A stretch of 64,000 nucleotides of DNA from Micromonospora solifontis. Its GTDB lineage: Bacteria; Actinomycetota; Actinomycetes; Mycobacteriales; Micromonosporaceae. Below, one piece after another: positions 20,248 through 30,223 of the stretch. Location of the stretch: positions 1 through 64,000 of the forward strand of contig NZ_RJLN01000007.1 of assembly GCF_003725545.1 (NCBI RefSeq). The letters are read 5' to 3'. The notes beneath the pieces are model-generated. The model was not told the origin of the DNA. It did not search any database and worked only from the letters and a program-made list of their open reading frames with translations. Position numbers and translations under genes: made by a program. The stretch's first letter is position 1. Each line of letters begins with the position of its first letter.

Positions 20248-22448
20248 CACGAGATCCCTGGGATGAACTGGATGAGCAGGTCGATGAGTTTGATACCGAT
20301 GAACGGCACGATGAGGCCGCCGAGGCCGTAGACCAGCAGGTTCCGACTGAGCAGCTTCGACGCGGCCGCCGGCCGGTAACGCACGCCGCGCAGCGCCAGA
20401 GGGATCAGCGCGATGATGATGATCGCGTTGAAGATGACCGCGGACAGGATCGCCGAATCCGGGCTGGCCAGCCGCATGATGTTCAGCCGGTCCAGGCTCG
20501 GGTAGATGCCGGCGAACATGGCCGGGATGATCGCGAAGTACTTGGCGATGTCGTTCGAGATGCTGAACGTGGTCAGCGCACCCCGGGTGATCAGCAACTG
20601 CTTGCCGATCTCCACGATCTCGATCAGCTTGGTCGGGTCGGAGTCGAGGTCGACCATGTTGCCGGCCTCCTTGGCCGCCGACGTGCCGGTGTTCATCGCG
20701 ACACCGACGTCGGCCTGCGCCAGGGCGGGCGCGTCGTTGGTGCCGTCGCCGGTCATCGCGACCAGCCGGCCGCCCTCCTGCTCCTTGCGGATCAGCGCGA
20801 GCTTGTCCTCCGGGGTGGCCTCGGCGAGGAAGTCGTCGACTCCGGCCTCGTCGGCGATCGCCTTGGCGGTACGCGGGTTGTCGCCGGTGATCATCACGGT
20901 GCGGATGCCCATCCGGCGCATCTCGTCGAACCGCTCCCGCATCCCCGACTTGACGATGTCCTTCAAGTGGACGACGCCGAGCGCCCGGGCCGGTCCACCA
21001 TCGACGTGTTCGGCCACCACCAGCGGCGTGCCGCCGATGCCGCTGATCTCGTCGACGATCTGCCCCACCAGCTCGGTGGGGTGGCCGCCGTTCTCGCGTA
21101 CCCACTTCATGACCGCGGCGGCGGCGCCCTTGCGGATCCGGCGCGCCGGCCCGTCTTCCGGAGTGAGGTCGACGCCGCTCATCCGGGTCTGCGCGGTGAA
21201 CGGCACGAAGGTCGCGTGCGGCATCAGGCCCGGCTCGCGCTCGCGCAGCCCGAACTCGTTCTTCGCGAGCACCACGATGGAGCGACCCTCGGGGGTCTCG
21301 TCGGCGAGGCTGGACAGCTGTGCCGCGTCGGCCACCGCGGCGACGTCCACTCCCTCGACCGGCACGAACTCGTCGGCCTGGCGGTTGCCGAGGGTGATGG
21401 TGCCGGTCTTGTCGAGCAGCAGGGTGTTCACGTCGCCGGCGGCCTCGACGGCCCGGCCGCTCATGGCCAGCACGTTGCGCTGCACGAGGCGGTCCATGCC
21501 GGCGATGCCGATTGCCGACAGCAGCGCCCCGATGGTGGTCGGGATGAGGCAGACCAGCAGCGAGACCAGCACGATGCCGGTGACGCCCGCGTCGGTGACC
21601 GCGCCGGAGTCCGGTGCGGCGGCCTGGAAGTTCTTGGAGAAGATCGCGAGGGGTTGGAGCGTGACGACCGCGAGCAGGAAGATGATCGTGAGCGCGGCGA
21701 GCAGGATGTTCAGCGCGATCTCGTTCGGGGTCTTCTGCCGGTTGGCTCCCTCGACCAGATTGATCATCCGGTCGATGAAGCTCTCCCCCGGCTTCTGGGT
21801 GATCATCACGACGATCCGGTCGGAGAGCACCTTCGTGCCGCCGGTGACCGCACTGCGGTCACCACCCGACTCCCGGATCACCGGGGCCGACTCGCCGGTG
21901 ATGGCGGACTCGTCGACGCTGGCGATGCCCTCGACCACGTCCCCGTCGCCGGGGATGATCTCGCCGGCCTCCACCACGACGACGTCGCCCTGGCGCAACT
22001 GCGGGGCGGGCACCGACTCGGTGCGGTAGGTCCCCGCGGCGGCGCCCGGGGTCCAGCCCAGGGCACGGGTGGCGACGGTGTCCGTCTTCGCCTTCCGCAG
22101 GGCGGCGGCCTGGGCCTTGCCGCGCCCCTCGGCGACGGCCTCGGCGAGGTTCGCGAAGATCACCGTCAGCCACAGCCAGACCGTGATCGCCCAGGCGAAC
22201 ACTGACGGGTCCACGACGGCCAGGACGCTGGTGAACAGCGCGCCGATCTCGACGATCAGCATCACCGGGTTTCGCCACAGGGTGCGCGGGTCCAGCTTGC
22301 GCAGCGCGTCGGGCAGGGACCGGACGAGTTGCTCCGGGTCGAGCAGTCCGCCGGCCCGGTTGCCGTGGGCGGCGGGTGTGCCGGAGGCGGGGGCGTCCGC
22401 CGTACCGTGCGGTGCCGGCGTAGAGGTGGTCATGTCGTTCTCTCTCAT
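20247..22448 (-). CDS. kdpB: Potassium-transporting P-type ATPase subunit KdpB
   Basis: The 733-residue catalytic subunit hydrolyses ATP for high-affinity potassium uptake. The actuator motif is TGESAPV, the phosphorylated Asp sits in [10 protein letters not shown] near residue 344, and the P-domain hinge is [18 protein letters not shown]; membrane helices flank these domains. ATG 22448 gives the longest form. ATG 22433, preceded by GAGAG, is an equally possible start five codons in. A five-base gap separates it from the kdpA stop. The N-terminal 45 residues are a Pro/Ala-rich tail without known role. Confidence 0.95.
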   Translation of the reverse strand: MRENDMTTSTPAPHGTADAPASGTPAAHGNRAGGLLDPEQLVRSLPDALRKLDPRTLWRNPVMLIVEIGALFTSVLAVVDPSVFAWAITVWLWLTVIFANLAEAVAEGRGKAQAAALRKAKTDTVATRALGWTPGAAAGTYRTESVPAPQLRQGDVVVVEAGEIIPGDGDVVEGIASVDESAITGESAPVIRESGGDRSAVTGGTKVLSDRIVVMITQKPGESFIDRMINLVEGANRQKTPNEIALNILLAALTIIFLLAVVTLQPLAIFSKNFQAAAPDSGAVTDAGVTGIVLVSLLVCLIPTTIGALLSAIGIAGMDRLVQRNVLAMSGRAVEAAGDVNTLLLDKTGTITLGNRQADEFVPVEGVDVAAVADAAQLSSLADETPEGRSIVVLAKNEFGLREREPGLMPHATFVPFTAQTRMSGVDLTPEDGPARRIRKGAAAAVMKWVRENGGHPTELVGQIVDEISGIGGTPLVVAEHVDGGPARALGVVHLKDIVKSGMRERFDEMRRMGIRTVMITGDNPRTAKAIADEAGVDDFLAEATPEDKLALIRKEQEGGRLVAMTGDGTNDAPALAQADVGVAMNTGTSAAKEAGNMVDLDSDPTKLIEIVEIGKQLLITRGALTTFSISNDIAKYFAIIPAMFAGIYPSLDRLNIMRLASPDSAILSAVIFNAIIIIALIPLALRGVRYRPAAASKLLSRNLLVYGLGGLIVPFIGIKLIDLLIQFIPGIS

Positions 22449-22453
22449 GGTGG

Positions 22454-24109
22454 TCACAGCCCCTCGGCGAGGGGGCCGAGCGCGAGCGCGGGCAGGAAGG
22501 TCAGCGCGACGAGGATCACCGTGACGCCGACGACCATCCCGACGAACAGCGGCCGGTGGGTCGGCAGGGTGCCTTCGGAGGCGGGGGTAGGTTGCTGGCG
22601 AGCCAGGGAGCCGGCCAACGCCAGCACCAGGATGATCGGGAGGAATCGGCCGAGCAGCATGCAGATCCCCAGCGCGGTGTTCCACCACGGCGTGCTCACC
22701 GTGAGGCCGGCGAACGCGGAGCCGTTGTTGTTGCTCGCCGAGGTGAACGCGTAGAGCACCTCGGACAGGCCGTGCGGGCCGACGTTCAACGCCGTGGAGT
22801 TGTTGCCGGTGGCGAACGCCGCCGCCGTGCCGGCCAGCACCAGCGCCGGGGTGACCAGGAAGTACAGCGACGCCAGCTTGATCTCCCGGGAACTGATCTT
22901 CTTACCGATGTACTCCGGGGTGCGGCCGACCATCAGACCGGCGACGAACACGGTGATCACCGCGAGGATCAGCAGGCCGTACAGGCCGGCGCCGACACCG
23001 CCGGGCGCCACCTCGCCGAGCATCATGTTGAGGATCAACATCCCGCCGCCGAGCGCCGTGTACGAGTCGTGGAACGAGTCCACCGAGCCGGTGGAGGTCA
23101 GCGTGGTCGACGACGCGAACATGGCCGAGTTCGATACGCCGAACCGCGTCTCCTTGCCCTCGAGCGCGGCGCTGACCGCCTGCGGGACCGTGCCGTGTCC
23201 GGTCAACTCGAAGCCGTTGGTCACCGCGATGCTGCCCAACGCCAGGATCGCCATCACCGCGACGATCGCGTAGCCCTGCCGGTTCTGCCCCACCATCCGG
23301 CCGAACACCCGGGGCAGGCTGAACGGGATCACCAGCAGCAGGAAGATCTCGATCCAGTTCGTCCAGCTCGTCGGGTTCTCGAACGGGTGGGCGCTGTTGA
23401 CGTTGTAGAAGCCACCACCGTTGGTGCCGAGGTCCTTGATGGCCTCCTGGCTGGCGACCGGGCCGCCGGTGAGGTGCTGGGCGGCACCGGTCAGCGTGGT
23501 CGCGTCCGTGCCGGCGGACAGGTTCTGCACCGCGCCGCCGATCATCAACGCGATCGTGGCGAGCACGCAGACGGGCAGCAGGATGCGCAGGGTGATCCGG
23601 GTCAGGTCGACCCAGAAGTTGCCCAGCTCACCGGTTCGGCTGCGGGCGAAGCCCCGGACCAGGGCGACCGCGACGGCGACACCCACCGCGGCGGAGACGA
23701 AGTTCTGCACCGCCAGGCCGGCCATCTGCACCAGATGGCCCATGGTCGACTCGCCCGAATACCACTGCCAGTTCGTGTTGGTCACGAACGACACCGCGGT
23801 GTTCCACGCGCCGTGCGTCACCACCGGTTCGAAGCCCAGCGACAGCCACAGGTGGTTCTGCAACCGCATGAACGCGTACAGGAACAGGATCGACACCGCG
23901 GAGAACGCGAGCACGCTGCGCGCGTACACACCCCAGGACTGCTCGGCCGCCGGGTTGACGCCCATCACGCGGTAGAGCCCCCGCTCCGGCCGAGAGTGCC
24001 GGGTGCCGGAGACCACCCGGTACAGGTAGTCGCCGAACGGCTTGTAGACGGCGACCAGCGCCGCCACCAGCGACAGAATGAAAATGATGCCCGCTGTCGT
24101 CGTGCTCAT
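22454..24109 (-). CDS. kdpA: Potassium-transporting ATPase subunit KdpA
   Basis: The 551-residue channel-like subunit binds and conducts potassium. It has about ten membrane helices. Selectivity-filter-like loops are visible, such as [20 protein letters not shown] and [14 protein letters not shown]. The start ATG overlaps the kdpF stop (TGATG), so translation is coupled. Length agrees with the family (about 550-560). Confidence 0.95.
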   Translation of the reverse strand: MSTTTAGIIFILSLVAALVAVYKPFGDYLYRVVSGTRHSRPERGLYRVMGVNPAAEQSWGVYARSVLAFSAVSILFLYAFMRLQNHLWLSLGFEPVVTHGAWNTAVSFVTNTNWQWYSGESTMGHLVQMAGLAVQNFVSAAVGVAVAVALVRGFARSRTGELGNFWVDLTRITLRILLPVCVLATIALMIGGAVQNLSAGTDATTLTGAAQHLTGGPVASQEAIKDLGTNGGGFYNVNSAHPFENPTSWTNWIEIFLLLVIPFSLPRVFGRMVGQNRQGYAIVAVMAILALGSIAVTNGFELTGHGTVPQAVSAALEGKETRFGVSNSAMFASSTTLTSTGSVDSFHDSYTALGGGMLILNMMLGEVAPGGVGAGLYGLLILAVITVFVAGLMVGRTPEYIGKKISSREIKLASLYFLVTPALVLAGTAAAFATGNNSTALNVGPHGLSEVLYAFTSASNNNGSAFAGLTVSTPWWNTALGICMLLGRFLPIILVLALAGSLARQQPTPASEGTLPTHRPLFVGMVVGVTVILVALTFLPALALGPLAEGL

Positions 24110-24198
24110 CAGAAGCGCTCCGGGAACAGCAGGGCGACGACCAGGAACACGCCCAGGCCGATCGCCAGCACCAGACCGACGGCGTTCACCGCACTCAC
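24109..24198 (-). CDS. kdpF: Potassium-transporting ATPase small subunit KdpF (29 aa)
   Basis: A single hydrophobic helix ([20 protein letters not shown]) followed by FPERF, the typical KdpF ending. It stabilises the Kdp complex in the membrane. GTG 24198 overlaps the stop of the preceding 27-codon ORF (GTGA), and its own stop overlaps the kdpA start. Confidence 0.92.
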   Translation of the reverse strand: MSAVNAVGLVLAIGLGVFLVVALLFPERF

Positions 24199-24278
24199 AG
24201 CTTTTCCACACCCCTCACCACGAGGGCGAGCGCTGCGAACAGCCCCACCGTCAACAGCACGAACACCAGGTCAGACAC
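24195..24278 (-). CDS. 27-aa membrane peptide preceding kdpF
   Basis: The GTG at 24278 has a GGGGAG ribosome site and the 27-residue product is one hydrophobic helix ([18 protein letters not shown]) ending in a charged RGVEKL tail. It overlaps kdpF by four bases and is the first gene of the kdp chain. Similar tiny ORFs precede kdpF in some other actinomycetes as far as I recall, usually unannotated. Its helix and position suggest a second small Kdp-associated subunit, or a leader that couples translation; this is inference. Confidence 0.75.
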   Translation of the reverse strand: MSDLVFVLLTVGLFAALALVVRGVEKL

Positions 24279-24464
24279 GCCTGACTCCCCTTACCGGACC
24301 GGCTCGTCCGCGACCGTCTCCCGGTCGCGCCGGCCAATCAAAACGCCGCCCCCGTCGCCCGGACAGGGGCTGTAACGCGACCATGACGGCGGACGGCGTT
24401 TTCTTGACGCGCTTTTCACGGCGGCCGTCCGGTCACGTGACCGGGGCCACCGGAGCCGGCGCTG

Positions 24465-25679
24465 TCAGCCCTCGTCGCGGGGCGCGCGGTCCGGCCCGGA
24501 CGGCGGGGTGAGCGCGCCGAAGGCCCGCCGGACCAGCTCGTTGGCGTCGTCCTGAGCCAGGTCGGTGGCCACCAGCAGGTCACTGACCGTCGTACGTACC
24601 TGGGCGACCACCACCGAGCCGGAGAAGCCCACGCCGGCGCGGTAGGCGTGCCCCGCCCGGGCCACCGCCCGCAGCGCCCGCTCCCGGGCCTGCTTGGGCT
24701 CCGACGCCCCGCGGACGAACTCTCGGCGCAGCGTCCGGACCGCCTCGGCGAGCGCCGACACCGCGCCGAGCAGGTCGTCCGGGATCGGTTCGCCGTCCTC
24801 GATCAGGGTCACCGCCCGGCGGATCAGCGTCCCGCTGTTGCGCATGGCCCGGTCGATCGGCTCCACGGCCTGCGCGTACCGGCCGAGCGGGCCTTCCCGG
24901 GCACTCCAGTACACCGGGGAGAGCATGGTGGCCTCCCGGGCGCCCTGCGCGGCCTCGCCGAAGGCCCCGAGTTCCTTCTTGTTGTTCCGCAGCCGGTCGC
25001 GGGCGGCCCGGGCCCGCGCGGCGTCCCGCTGCCGGAGCGCCGTGGCGGTGGCCTCGAGCTGGTCCACGAGCAGGTCGAGGGCGGGTCCGGCGGCCCGGTT
25101 GATCGTCCGGAGCGGGTTCAGCGGCAGCAGCACGGCGGTCACCGCCAAGGCCACCGCGCCGCCGATGAGCGCGTCGGCGAAGCGCGGGATCTCCAGGTTC
25201 GGCACCGACGGCGACAGCGTGCCGAGCAGCACCGCGGTCGCCCCGGCCTGCACCACCAGGGCGGGGCTGCGGCCGACGAACGCCGCCACCAGGACCGCCA
25301 GCACCACGATCAGGCCGAGCTGCCACGCTCCGGTGCCGAGCAGCGCGATCAGCAGGTCGCCGATCAGGATGCCGACGGCCACCCCGAGGACCAGTTCGAC
25401 GGTACGGCGCAGCCGCTGCCCCACCGACGCGGCCAGCGTCACGACCGCCGAGATCGGGGCGAACACCGGCTTCGGGATGCCCAGCAGATCGCCGGCCACC
25501 CACCAGGCCAACCCCGCCGCCAGCCCCGCCTGGGCGGCCAGCCCGGCGCCGGCCCGGACCCGGTGCAGCCGCTCGCGCAGCATCGTGAGCGAGCGCCGGG
25601 GCAGCTCGGCAGCCGTCGCACGATCCTGCCCGGTCCCCGTCGACCCGTTGCGCCCTCTCGGCGGACCCGCACCGGCCAC
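24465..25679 (-). CDS. FUSC-family (aromatic acid exporter-like) membrane protein
   Basis: The 404-residue protein has about six hydrophobic segments in its first half (AGLAAGLAWWVAGDLLGI, VFAPISAVVTLAASVGQRL, LVLGVAVGILIGDLL, LIVVLAVLVAAFVG, ALIGGAVALAVTAVLL) and a long helical cytoplasmic second half. This is the layout of FUSC/ArAE permeases that export aromatic acids or related compounds. GTG 25679 with GGTAGG upstream is the chosen start; an internal ATG about 30 codons on is an alternative. It stands alone between kdp and an esterase gene, and no substrate can be named. Confidence 0.75.
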   Translation of the reverse strand: MAGAGPPRGRNGSTGTGQDRATAAELPRRSLTMLRERLHRVRAGAGLAAQAGLAAGLAWWVAGDLLGIPKPVFAPISAVVTLAASVGQRLRRTVELVLGVAVGILIGDLLIALLGTGAWQLGLIVVLAVLVAAFVGRSPALVVQAGATAVLLGTLSPSVPNLEIPRFADALIGGAVALAVTAVLLPLNPLRTINRAAGPALDLLVDQLEATATALRQRDAARARAARDRLRNNKKELGAFGEAAQGAREATMLSPVYWSAREGPLGRYAQAVEPIDRAMRNSGTLIRRAVTLIEDGEPIPDDLLGAVSALAEAVRTLRREFVRGASEPKQARERALRAVARAGHAYRAGVGFSGSVVVAQVRTTVSDLLVATDLAQDDANELVRRAFGALTPPSGPDRAPRDEG

Positions 25680-25843
25680 GGCCGCGCCTACCCACTACCG
25701 GCCCGACCATTCCTGGCCGTCGCCCGGGCCGCGCGGTCGGCCGGGCGGCGCGGGTCCACCGGGCCCTCGGGACGCCGGGCGGCGCGGGTTGCCGCAGACC
25801 GCCGCCTCCGGTGCTCGGGAGACCGCGACCTGCCGCAACCCGC

Positions 25844-25908
25844 CGGCCGACAACCCCGGCCGACAACCCGGGCCGACAACCCGGGCCGACAACCCGGCCG
25901 ACGGCCGG
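25844..25908. repeat. Tandem 13-base repeats (GGCCGACAACCCG)
   Basis: Four consecutive copies of GGCCGACAACCC start at 25844, 25857, 25870 and 25883, with a degenerate fifth at 25895. They lie just after the esterase stop (25918 on the minus strand) in the gap before the FUSC gene. Confidence 0.85.
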
Positions 25909-25917
25909 GCGGGACGG

Positions 25918-26952
25918 TCAGCCGTCCAGGCGGCGGACCATGTTCATGATCGTCTCGACCTGGTAGCCGCCCTTGATCGGATAGTTGGTGGCGCCGAGGT
26001 AGCCCCACCAGTCCCAGCAGCCGTTCGGGTTGACTCCGGTCGCGATCGCCTGGGGATAGAGCACGATCAGCCGGTTGGTGTCGGCGTACTGGTTGAGGTT
26101 GGCCCGGTCGACGAAGGCGGTGCCGACCTTGGCGTACCCCTGGGCGCAGCCGTGCAGGGCGACCAGCAGGCGACAGGTGGTCCCGGCGGCGCAGGCGCTC
26201 GGGACGTAGGCGAAGCCGCTGGAGTCCATGCTCAGCCCGTTGGCCCAGCCGTTGGTGGCGAAGGTGTCCTGGCTGAACCGGATGAGCGTGCCGCCGAGCG
26301 GGCCGGTGTTCGGCGCGGCGACCGAACCGAGCAGCTTGCCGAGGAAGGCGCCCTCCGGGTCGGTGCCGCAGTCGTTGAGGAAGGGCGCCGCGGTCGCCGT
26401 GCAGCCGACCGTGCCGTACGGGGTGACCCAGGCGTGCCCGGCGGAGCTGCCGCTGTTGTACTGCACGCTGGCCCCGAAGTCCTGGTAGTAGCGGACCAGG
26501 TCGTCGGTGACGGACTTCTTCACGGTGCTGTCGCTGCCGCCGTGGTAGACGTACACCGGCTGGCCGGAGAGGTTGCCGGTGCCGTCGATCCAGCCGTACG
26601 ACGCCCAGCTGCGGGTGTAGCTCTCCAGGCTGGAGACGTACGTCGGGTAGATGTTGTCGCCGCAGCCGTAGAGCGCCTGGGTGACGTTGTTCTGCGCGCA
26701 GTAGTACGGGCCGGCGGCGAAGATCGCCGCCCCCCGGATCCGTGCCGAGTACGCGACCTGGAGCTGGGTGGCCAGGTACCCGCCGGAGGAGACTCCGGCG
26801 ACGTACACGGCGGAGACGTGGTAGGTGCCGAGCGAGCCGGAGACCGGAGTCTTGGTGTACGGCGTGCTCGCGGCCCGGGCGGCGACGCCGCCGGGCAGGA
26901 CCAGGAGGAGGGCCGCGGCGAGGGTGGTGGCGGCTTTCCACGGTGTCTTCAT
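25918..26952 (-). CDS. Secreted PHB-depolymerase-like esterase
   Basis: The 344-residue alpha/beta hydrolase has a signal peptide (KTPWKAATTLAAALLLVLPGG, cleavage near ARAAS). The lipase box GVSSGGY near residues 54-60 holds the nucleophile Ser. An Asp in YHGGSDSTV and a His in SAGHAWVTPYGTVGC complete a plausible triad. A C-terminal CWDWWGY segment is typical of extracellular poly(3-hydroxybutyrate) depolymerases of the type 2 catalytic-domain group. Many cysteines fit secretion. No separate substrate-binding domain is present, so soluble short-chain esters or other polyesters are also possible substrates. Confidence 0.82.
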   Translation of the reverse strand: MKTPWKAATTLAAALLLVLPGGVAARAASTPYTKTPVSGSLGTYHVSAVYVAGVSSGGYLATQLQVAYSARIRGAAIFAAGPYYCAQNNVTQALYGCGDNIYPTYVSSLESYTRSWASYGWIDGTGNLSGQPVYVYHGGSDSTVKKSVTDDLVRYYQDFGASVQYNSGSSAGHAWVTPYGTVGCTATAAPFLNDCGTDPEGAFLGKLLGSVAAPNTGPLGGTLIRFSQDTFATNGWANGLSMDSSGFAYVPSACAAGTTCRLLVALHGCAQGYAKVGTAFVDRANLNQYADTNRLIVLYPQAIATGVNPNGCWDWWGYLGATNYPIKGGYQVETIMNMVRRLDG

Positions 26953-27256
26953 GGCGTTCTCCCGTCGGAGCGCCGGCGGGACGGCCGGCGTGCGGGAACG
27001 CTAACGTGACATAGGCCACAACGGATATCCGCGCGGTCGACACCTGCGGAATGCCGCCGGTGTGGGCGGTCCACCGGTGGGCGCCGGCCCGGCCCGCCCG
27101 CCGCGTATTCCGGTTGGTCGCCGACGGGATGGCCGCTAATCTCACCGCAACCGTCACTCCGACTGCCTGAAGAGGGTGTTTTGGTGCCCGTGCCGACCTG
27201 CGCCGACCTGCGTCAGCCCGTTCCGACACCGCCAACACACCTCAGGAGTGACCATC
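26953..27256. other. Divergent intergenic region, no gene seen
   Basis: About 300 bases between the esterase and the methyltransferase genes. It must hold promoters for both, but I see no convincing palindrome or small ORF. Confidence 0.5.
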
Positions 27257-28003
27257 TTGGATCTGCCACGTAAGTTCACCATCCGCGAGGGCGACCTGCG
27301 GATCATCAACCCGATCGACGACGCCAAGCTCGCCACCCTGGGCCGGGCGATCAAGCTGGCCCCCGGCACGTCGATCCTCGACCTGTGCAGCGGCAAGGGC
27401 GAACTGCTCTGCACCTGGGCCCGGGACCACGGCGTGACCGGCACCGGGGTGGACATCAGTACCGTCAACACCGCCGCCGCCCGGGCACGCGCCGCCGAAC
27501 TGGGCGTCGCCGACCGGGTCCGGTTCGTGCACGGCGACGCCGCCACGTACGTCGCCGCGGAGCCGGTCGACCTGGCCGCCTGCGTCGGCGCCACCTGGAT
27601 CGGCGACGGGGTGCCGGGCACCCTGGAGATCCTCGACCGCAGCCTGCGCCCCGGCGGGATGGTCCTGGTCGGGGAGCCGTACTGGCGGCGCGACCCGCCC
27701 GACGAGGAGACGGTGGCCGGCTCGCACGCCCGGTCCCGGGACGAGTTCCGGGACCTGCCCGGGCTGGTCCGGCTCTTCGGCGAGTGCGGCTGGGACCTGG
27801 TGGAGATGGTCCTCGCCGACCAGGACAGCTGGGACCGGTACGCGGCCGCGCACTGGCTGAACCTGCGCCGCTGGCTGGACGCCAACCCGGACGACGAGCT
27901 GGCCGGGGAGCTGCGGCAGGAGCTGACCGACGACCCGCTACGGTACGTCCGCTACCGGCGGGAGTTCCTGGGCTGGGGCGTCTTCGCGCTGCTCCGGCGC
28001 TGA
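27257..28003 (+). CDS. SAM-dependent methyltransferase (class I)
   Basis: The 248-residue protein has a Rossmann methyltransferase fold: motif I ILDLCSGKGELLC, motif II GTGVDIS, then RVRFVHGDAATY and ATWIGDGVPG, with a later LRPGGMVLVGEPYW. TTG 27257 is preferred because AGGAG lies eight bases before it; an in-frame GTG at 27248 overlaps that ribosome site. The substrate is unknown. The gene is alone and ends 8 bases before a very strong terminator. Confidence 0.82.
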   Translation: MDLPRKFTIREGDLRIINPIDDAKLATLGRAIKLAPGTSILDLCSGKGELLCTWARDHGVTGTGVDISTVNTAAARARAAELGVADRVRFVHGDAATYVAAEPVDLAACVGATWIGDGVPGTLEILDRSLRPGGMVLVGEPYWRRDPPDEETVAGSHARSRDEFRDLPGLVRLFGECGWDLVEMVLADQDSWDRYAAAHWLNLRRWLDANPDDELAGELRQELTDDPLRYVRYRREFLGWGVFALLRR

Positions 28004-28010
28004 GGTCCGG

Positions 28011-28047
28011 GGGCCGGCCCCCGCCCGACCCGGGCGGGGGCCGGCCC
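28011..28047 (+). terminator. Strong stem-loop after the methyltransferase
   Basis: A perfect 16-base GC-only inverted repeat (28011-28026 with 28032-28047) has a 5-base loop. Confidence 0.85.
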
Positions 28048-28105
28048 GCCGGTTTCCGACCGCCGGGACCGCTTAGCGGGTGGCTACGCAGGGTAAAGCG
28101 GGATC

Positions 28106-28546
28106 ATGGATCAGTTGCGCACGTCGCCACCACCGCCGACGGCCACCGAGCTGGAGCGGTGGGTCCTCGACACGCCTGCCGAGCTGCGCGACCTGCGCGC
28201 CTCGCTGCGAGCGGCGCTGACCCGGCACGGCCTGGTCCAGGGCGAGGAACTCGACGAGGTGCCGCACCTGGTCGTGCTCGTCGCCACGGAACTGGCGAGC
28301 AACGCGCTGCGGCACGGCCGCCCGCCGACGATCGTCACGCTGCTCCGCACCGACGACTGCTTCCTCCTCGACGTGGCCGACCACGACGTGAGCAGCGTTC
28401 CCGAGCTGACCGACATCCACCCGCTCGACTCCGGTGGTCGCGGGCTGTTCCTGGCCCAGTCGGTCTCGCTGGCCGTCGGCTGGTACGGCACCGGGGACAC
28501 CAAGAACATCTGGGCCTCGTTCCCCCGCACCGCCGCCGCGGCGTGA
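28106..28546 (+). CDS. Anti-sigma-factor-like ATP-binding protein (HATPase, RsbW type)
   Basis: The 146-residue protein consists of one GHKL ATPase domain: VLVATELASNALRHGRPP carries the N-box Asn, and GGRGLFLAQSVS the G2-like glycine motif, with VADH between them. Stand-alone domains of this kind act as serine kinases on anti-anti-sigma factors and bind sigma factors in actinomycetes, but no partner gene lies next to it, so its target is unknown. Confidence 0.8.
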   Translation: MDQLRTSPPPPTATELERWVLDTPAELRDLRASLRAALTRHGLVQGEELDEVPHLVVLVATELASNALRHGRPPTIVTLLRTDDCFLLDVADHDVSSVPELTDIHPLDSGGRGLFLAQSVSLAVGWYGTGDTKNIWASFPRTAAAA

Positions 28547-28550
28547 CGCC

Positions 28551-29528
28551 CTAGAAGCCCGCGACCGGGTGCGGGACGTAGGGCGCCTCCAGCGCGGCCA
28601 CCTCGTCGTCGGTCAGCTCCAGCTCCAGCGCCGCCACCGCGTCGGTCAGGTGGTGCGGCTTCGTCGCGCCGACGATCGGCGCGGTCACCGCCGGGTTGCG
28701 GGCCACCCAGGCCAGCGCCACCTGCGCCCGGGGTACGCCCCGCTTCTCCGCGATCCGGGCCACCGCGTCGACCACCGCCCGGTCCGGCTCCTCGGTCCGC
28801 GCGTACAGGCCCTTGCCGAACTCGTCGGTCTCCGTCCGGGCGGTGCGCTCGCCCCAGTCCCGGGTCAGCCGGCCCCGCGCCAGCGGGCTCCACGGGATCA
28901 CCGCGATGCCCTGGTCCGTGCAGAGCGGCAGCATCTCCCGCTCCTCCTCCCGGTAGAGCAGGTTGTAGTGGTTCTGCATGGAGACGAAGCGCGTCCAGCC
29001 GTGCCGCTCGGCGGCCCAGAGGGCCTTGGCGAACTGCCACGCGTACATCGAGGAGGCGCCGAGGTAGCGGACCTTGCCGGCCCGGACCAGGTCGTGCAGC
29101 GCCTCCAGGGTCTCCTCGATCGGGGTGGTCGGGTCGAGCCGGTGGATCTGGTAGAGGTCCACGTAGTCGGTGCCCAGCCGGCGCAGGCTGGCGTCGATCT
29201 CGCTCAGGATGTGCTTGCGGGACAGCCCGCCCCGGTTCGGCCCGCCACCCATCCGGCCGTGCACCTTGGTCGCGATGACCACGTCGTCCCGGCGGGCGAA
29301 GTCCTTCAACGCCCGGCCGACGATCTCCTCGCTGGTGCCGTCCGAGTAGACGTTGGCGGTGTCGAAGAAGTTGACGCCCAGCTCCAGCGCCTGCCGGATG
29401 AACGGCCGGCTCTCCTGCTCCGGCAGGGACCAGGGATGCGGGCCACGGCCCGGCTCGCCGTAGCTCATGCAGCCCAGGCAGAGCCGGGACACCTCCAGGC
29501 CGGTCGACCCGAACTTCACGTACTCCAT
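28551..29528 (-). CDS. Aldo/keto reductase
   Basis: The 325-residue NADPH-dependent reductase has the complete AKR tetrad: Asp and Tyr in DTANVYSDG, Lys in ATKVHG and His in YQIHRLD. The later SPLARGRL segment helps bind the cofactor. Family features place it with the YajO/YakC-like AKRs of broad carbonyl specificity. ATG 29528 starts the [16 protein letters not shown] segment typical of this family. The gene ends only four bases from the convergent HATPase gene. Confidence 0.9.
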   Translation of the reverse strand: MEYVKFGSTGLEVSRLCLGCMSYGEPGRGPHPWSLPEQESRPFIRQALELGVNFFDTANVYSDGTSEEIVGRALKDFARRDDVVIATKVHGRMGGGPNRGGLSRKHILSEIDASLRRLGTDYVDLYQIHRLDPTTPIEETLEALHDLVRAGKVRYLGASSMYAWQFAKALWAAERHGWTRFVSMQNHYNLLYREEEREMLPLCTDQGIAVIPWSPLARGRLTRDWGERTARTETDEFGKGLYARTEEPDRAVVDAVARIAEKRGVPRAQVALAWVARNPAVTAPIVGATKPHHLTDAVAALELELTDDEVAALEAPYVPHPVAGF

Positions 29529-29608
29529 GCGGTCGTCCTCCTCCGCCCCGGGCGCCCCGCGCCCGCCGTCCATCTCACCACCGGCGGGCGCGCGGCGCAG
29601 GGTACGGG

Positions 29609-30127
29609 TCAGTCCTCGTCGCCGTCGCCGTGCGCGGCGCTGGCCGCCGGGGTGTCCTTCCAGACCGCCTTCGCCCCGGAATCGCCGATCCGGTAGATCT
29701 GCACGACGTTCGCCGCCGCCACGACCACCGCCAGCACCGCGACCACCACGCCGAGCGCGCCCCGCTTGGCCGGCCGCGCGGCCGCGCTGGTCCCCTCGGT
29801 GGTCCGGGCGGCGGACCGGCGGTGCAGCCAGTACAACGCGACGGCGGCGACCAGCAGCGGCAGCGCGAACCAGATGAGCTGGTCCCCCAGCTCGGCGTGC
29901 TGGCCCGGGTCGCCCACCCGGCGCTCCAGGCTCTCGCCGCTCTCGGTGGCGAGCGGGACGGCGGCCGTGGCCAGCGCGGCGATCAGCACCACGAGCACGC
30001 CGAAGCGGCCCCGCCAGGAGGGTCGGACGGCCAGCGCGACCACGCCGAGCGCGGCCAGCGGCAGGAGGACCACCACGGCGTGCACCACCAGCGGGTGCAC
30101 CGGCAGTCCGTTGACGTTGTCGGGCAC
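29609..30127 (-). CDS. DUF2231 membrane protein
   Basis: The 172-residue protein has about four membrane helices and begins with NGLPVHPLVVHAVVVLLPLAA, the hallmark of DUF2231 with conserved His residues that may bind metal or heme (function not established). The C-terminus ends in a short Ala/His/Asp-rich tail (AHGDGDED). GTG 30127 follows GAGGAG. It lies downstream of the two-component operon but with a 96-base gap. Confidence 0.8.
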   Translation of the reverse strand: MPDNVNGLPVHPLVVHAVVVLLPLAALGVVALAVRPSWRGRFGVLVVLIAALATAAVPLATESGESLERRVGDPGQHAELGDQLIWFALPLLVAAVALYWLHRRSAARTTEGTSAAARPAKRGALGVVVAVLAVVVAAANVVQIYRIGDSGAKAVWKDTPAASAAHGDGDED

Positions 30128-30223
30128 GATCTCTCCTCAAGATCGGGGACTTCACTCTGCGGCCCCACAGTGCCCAGCGATTCTTGGGAAGTTCTTGCCC
30201 ACCGGCCGCCGAGCGCGGCGCGT

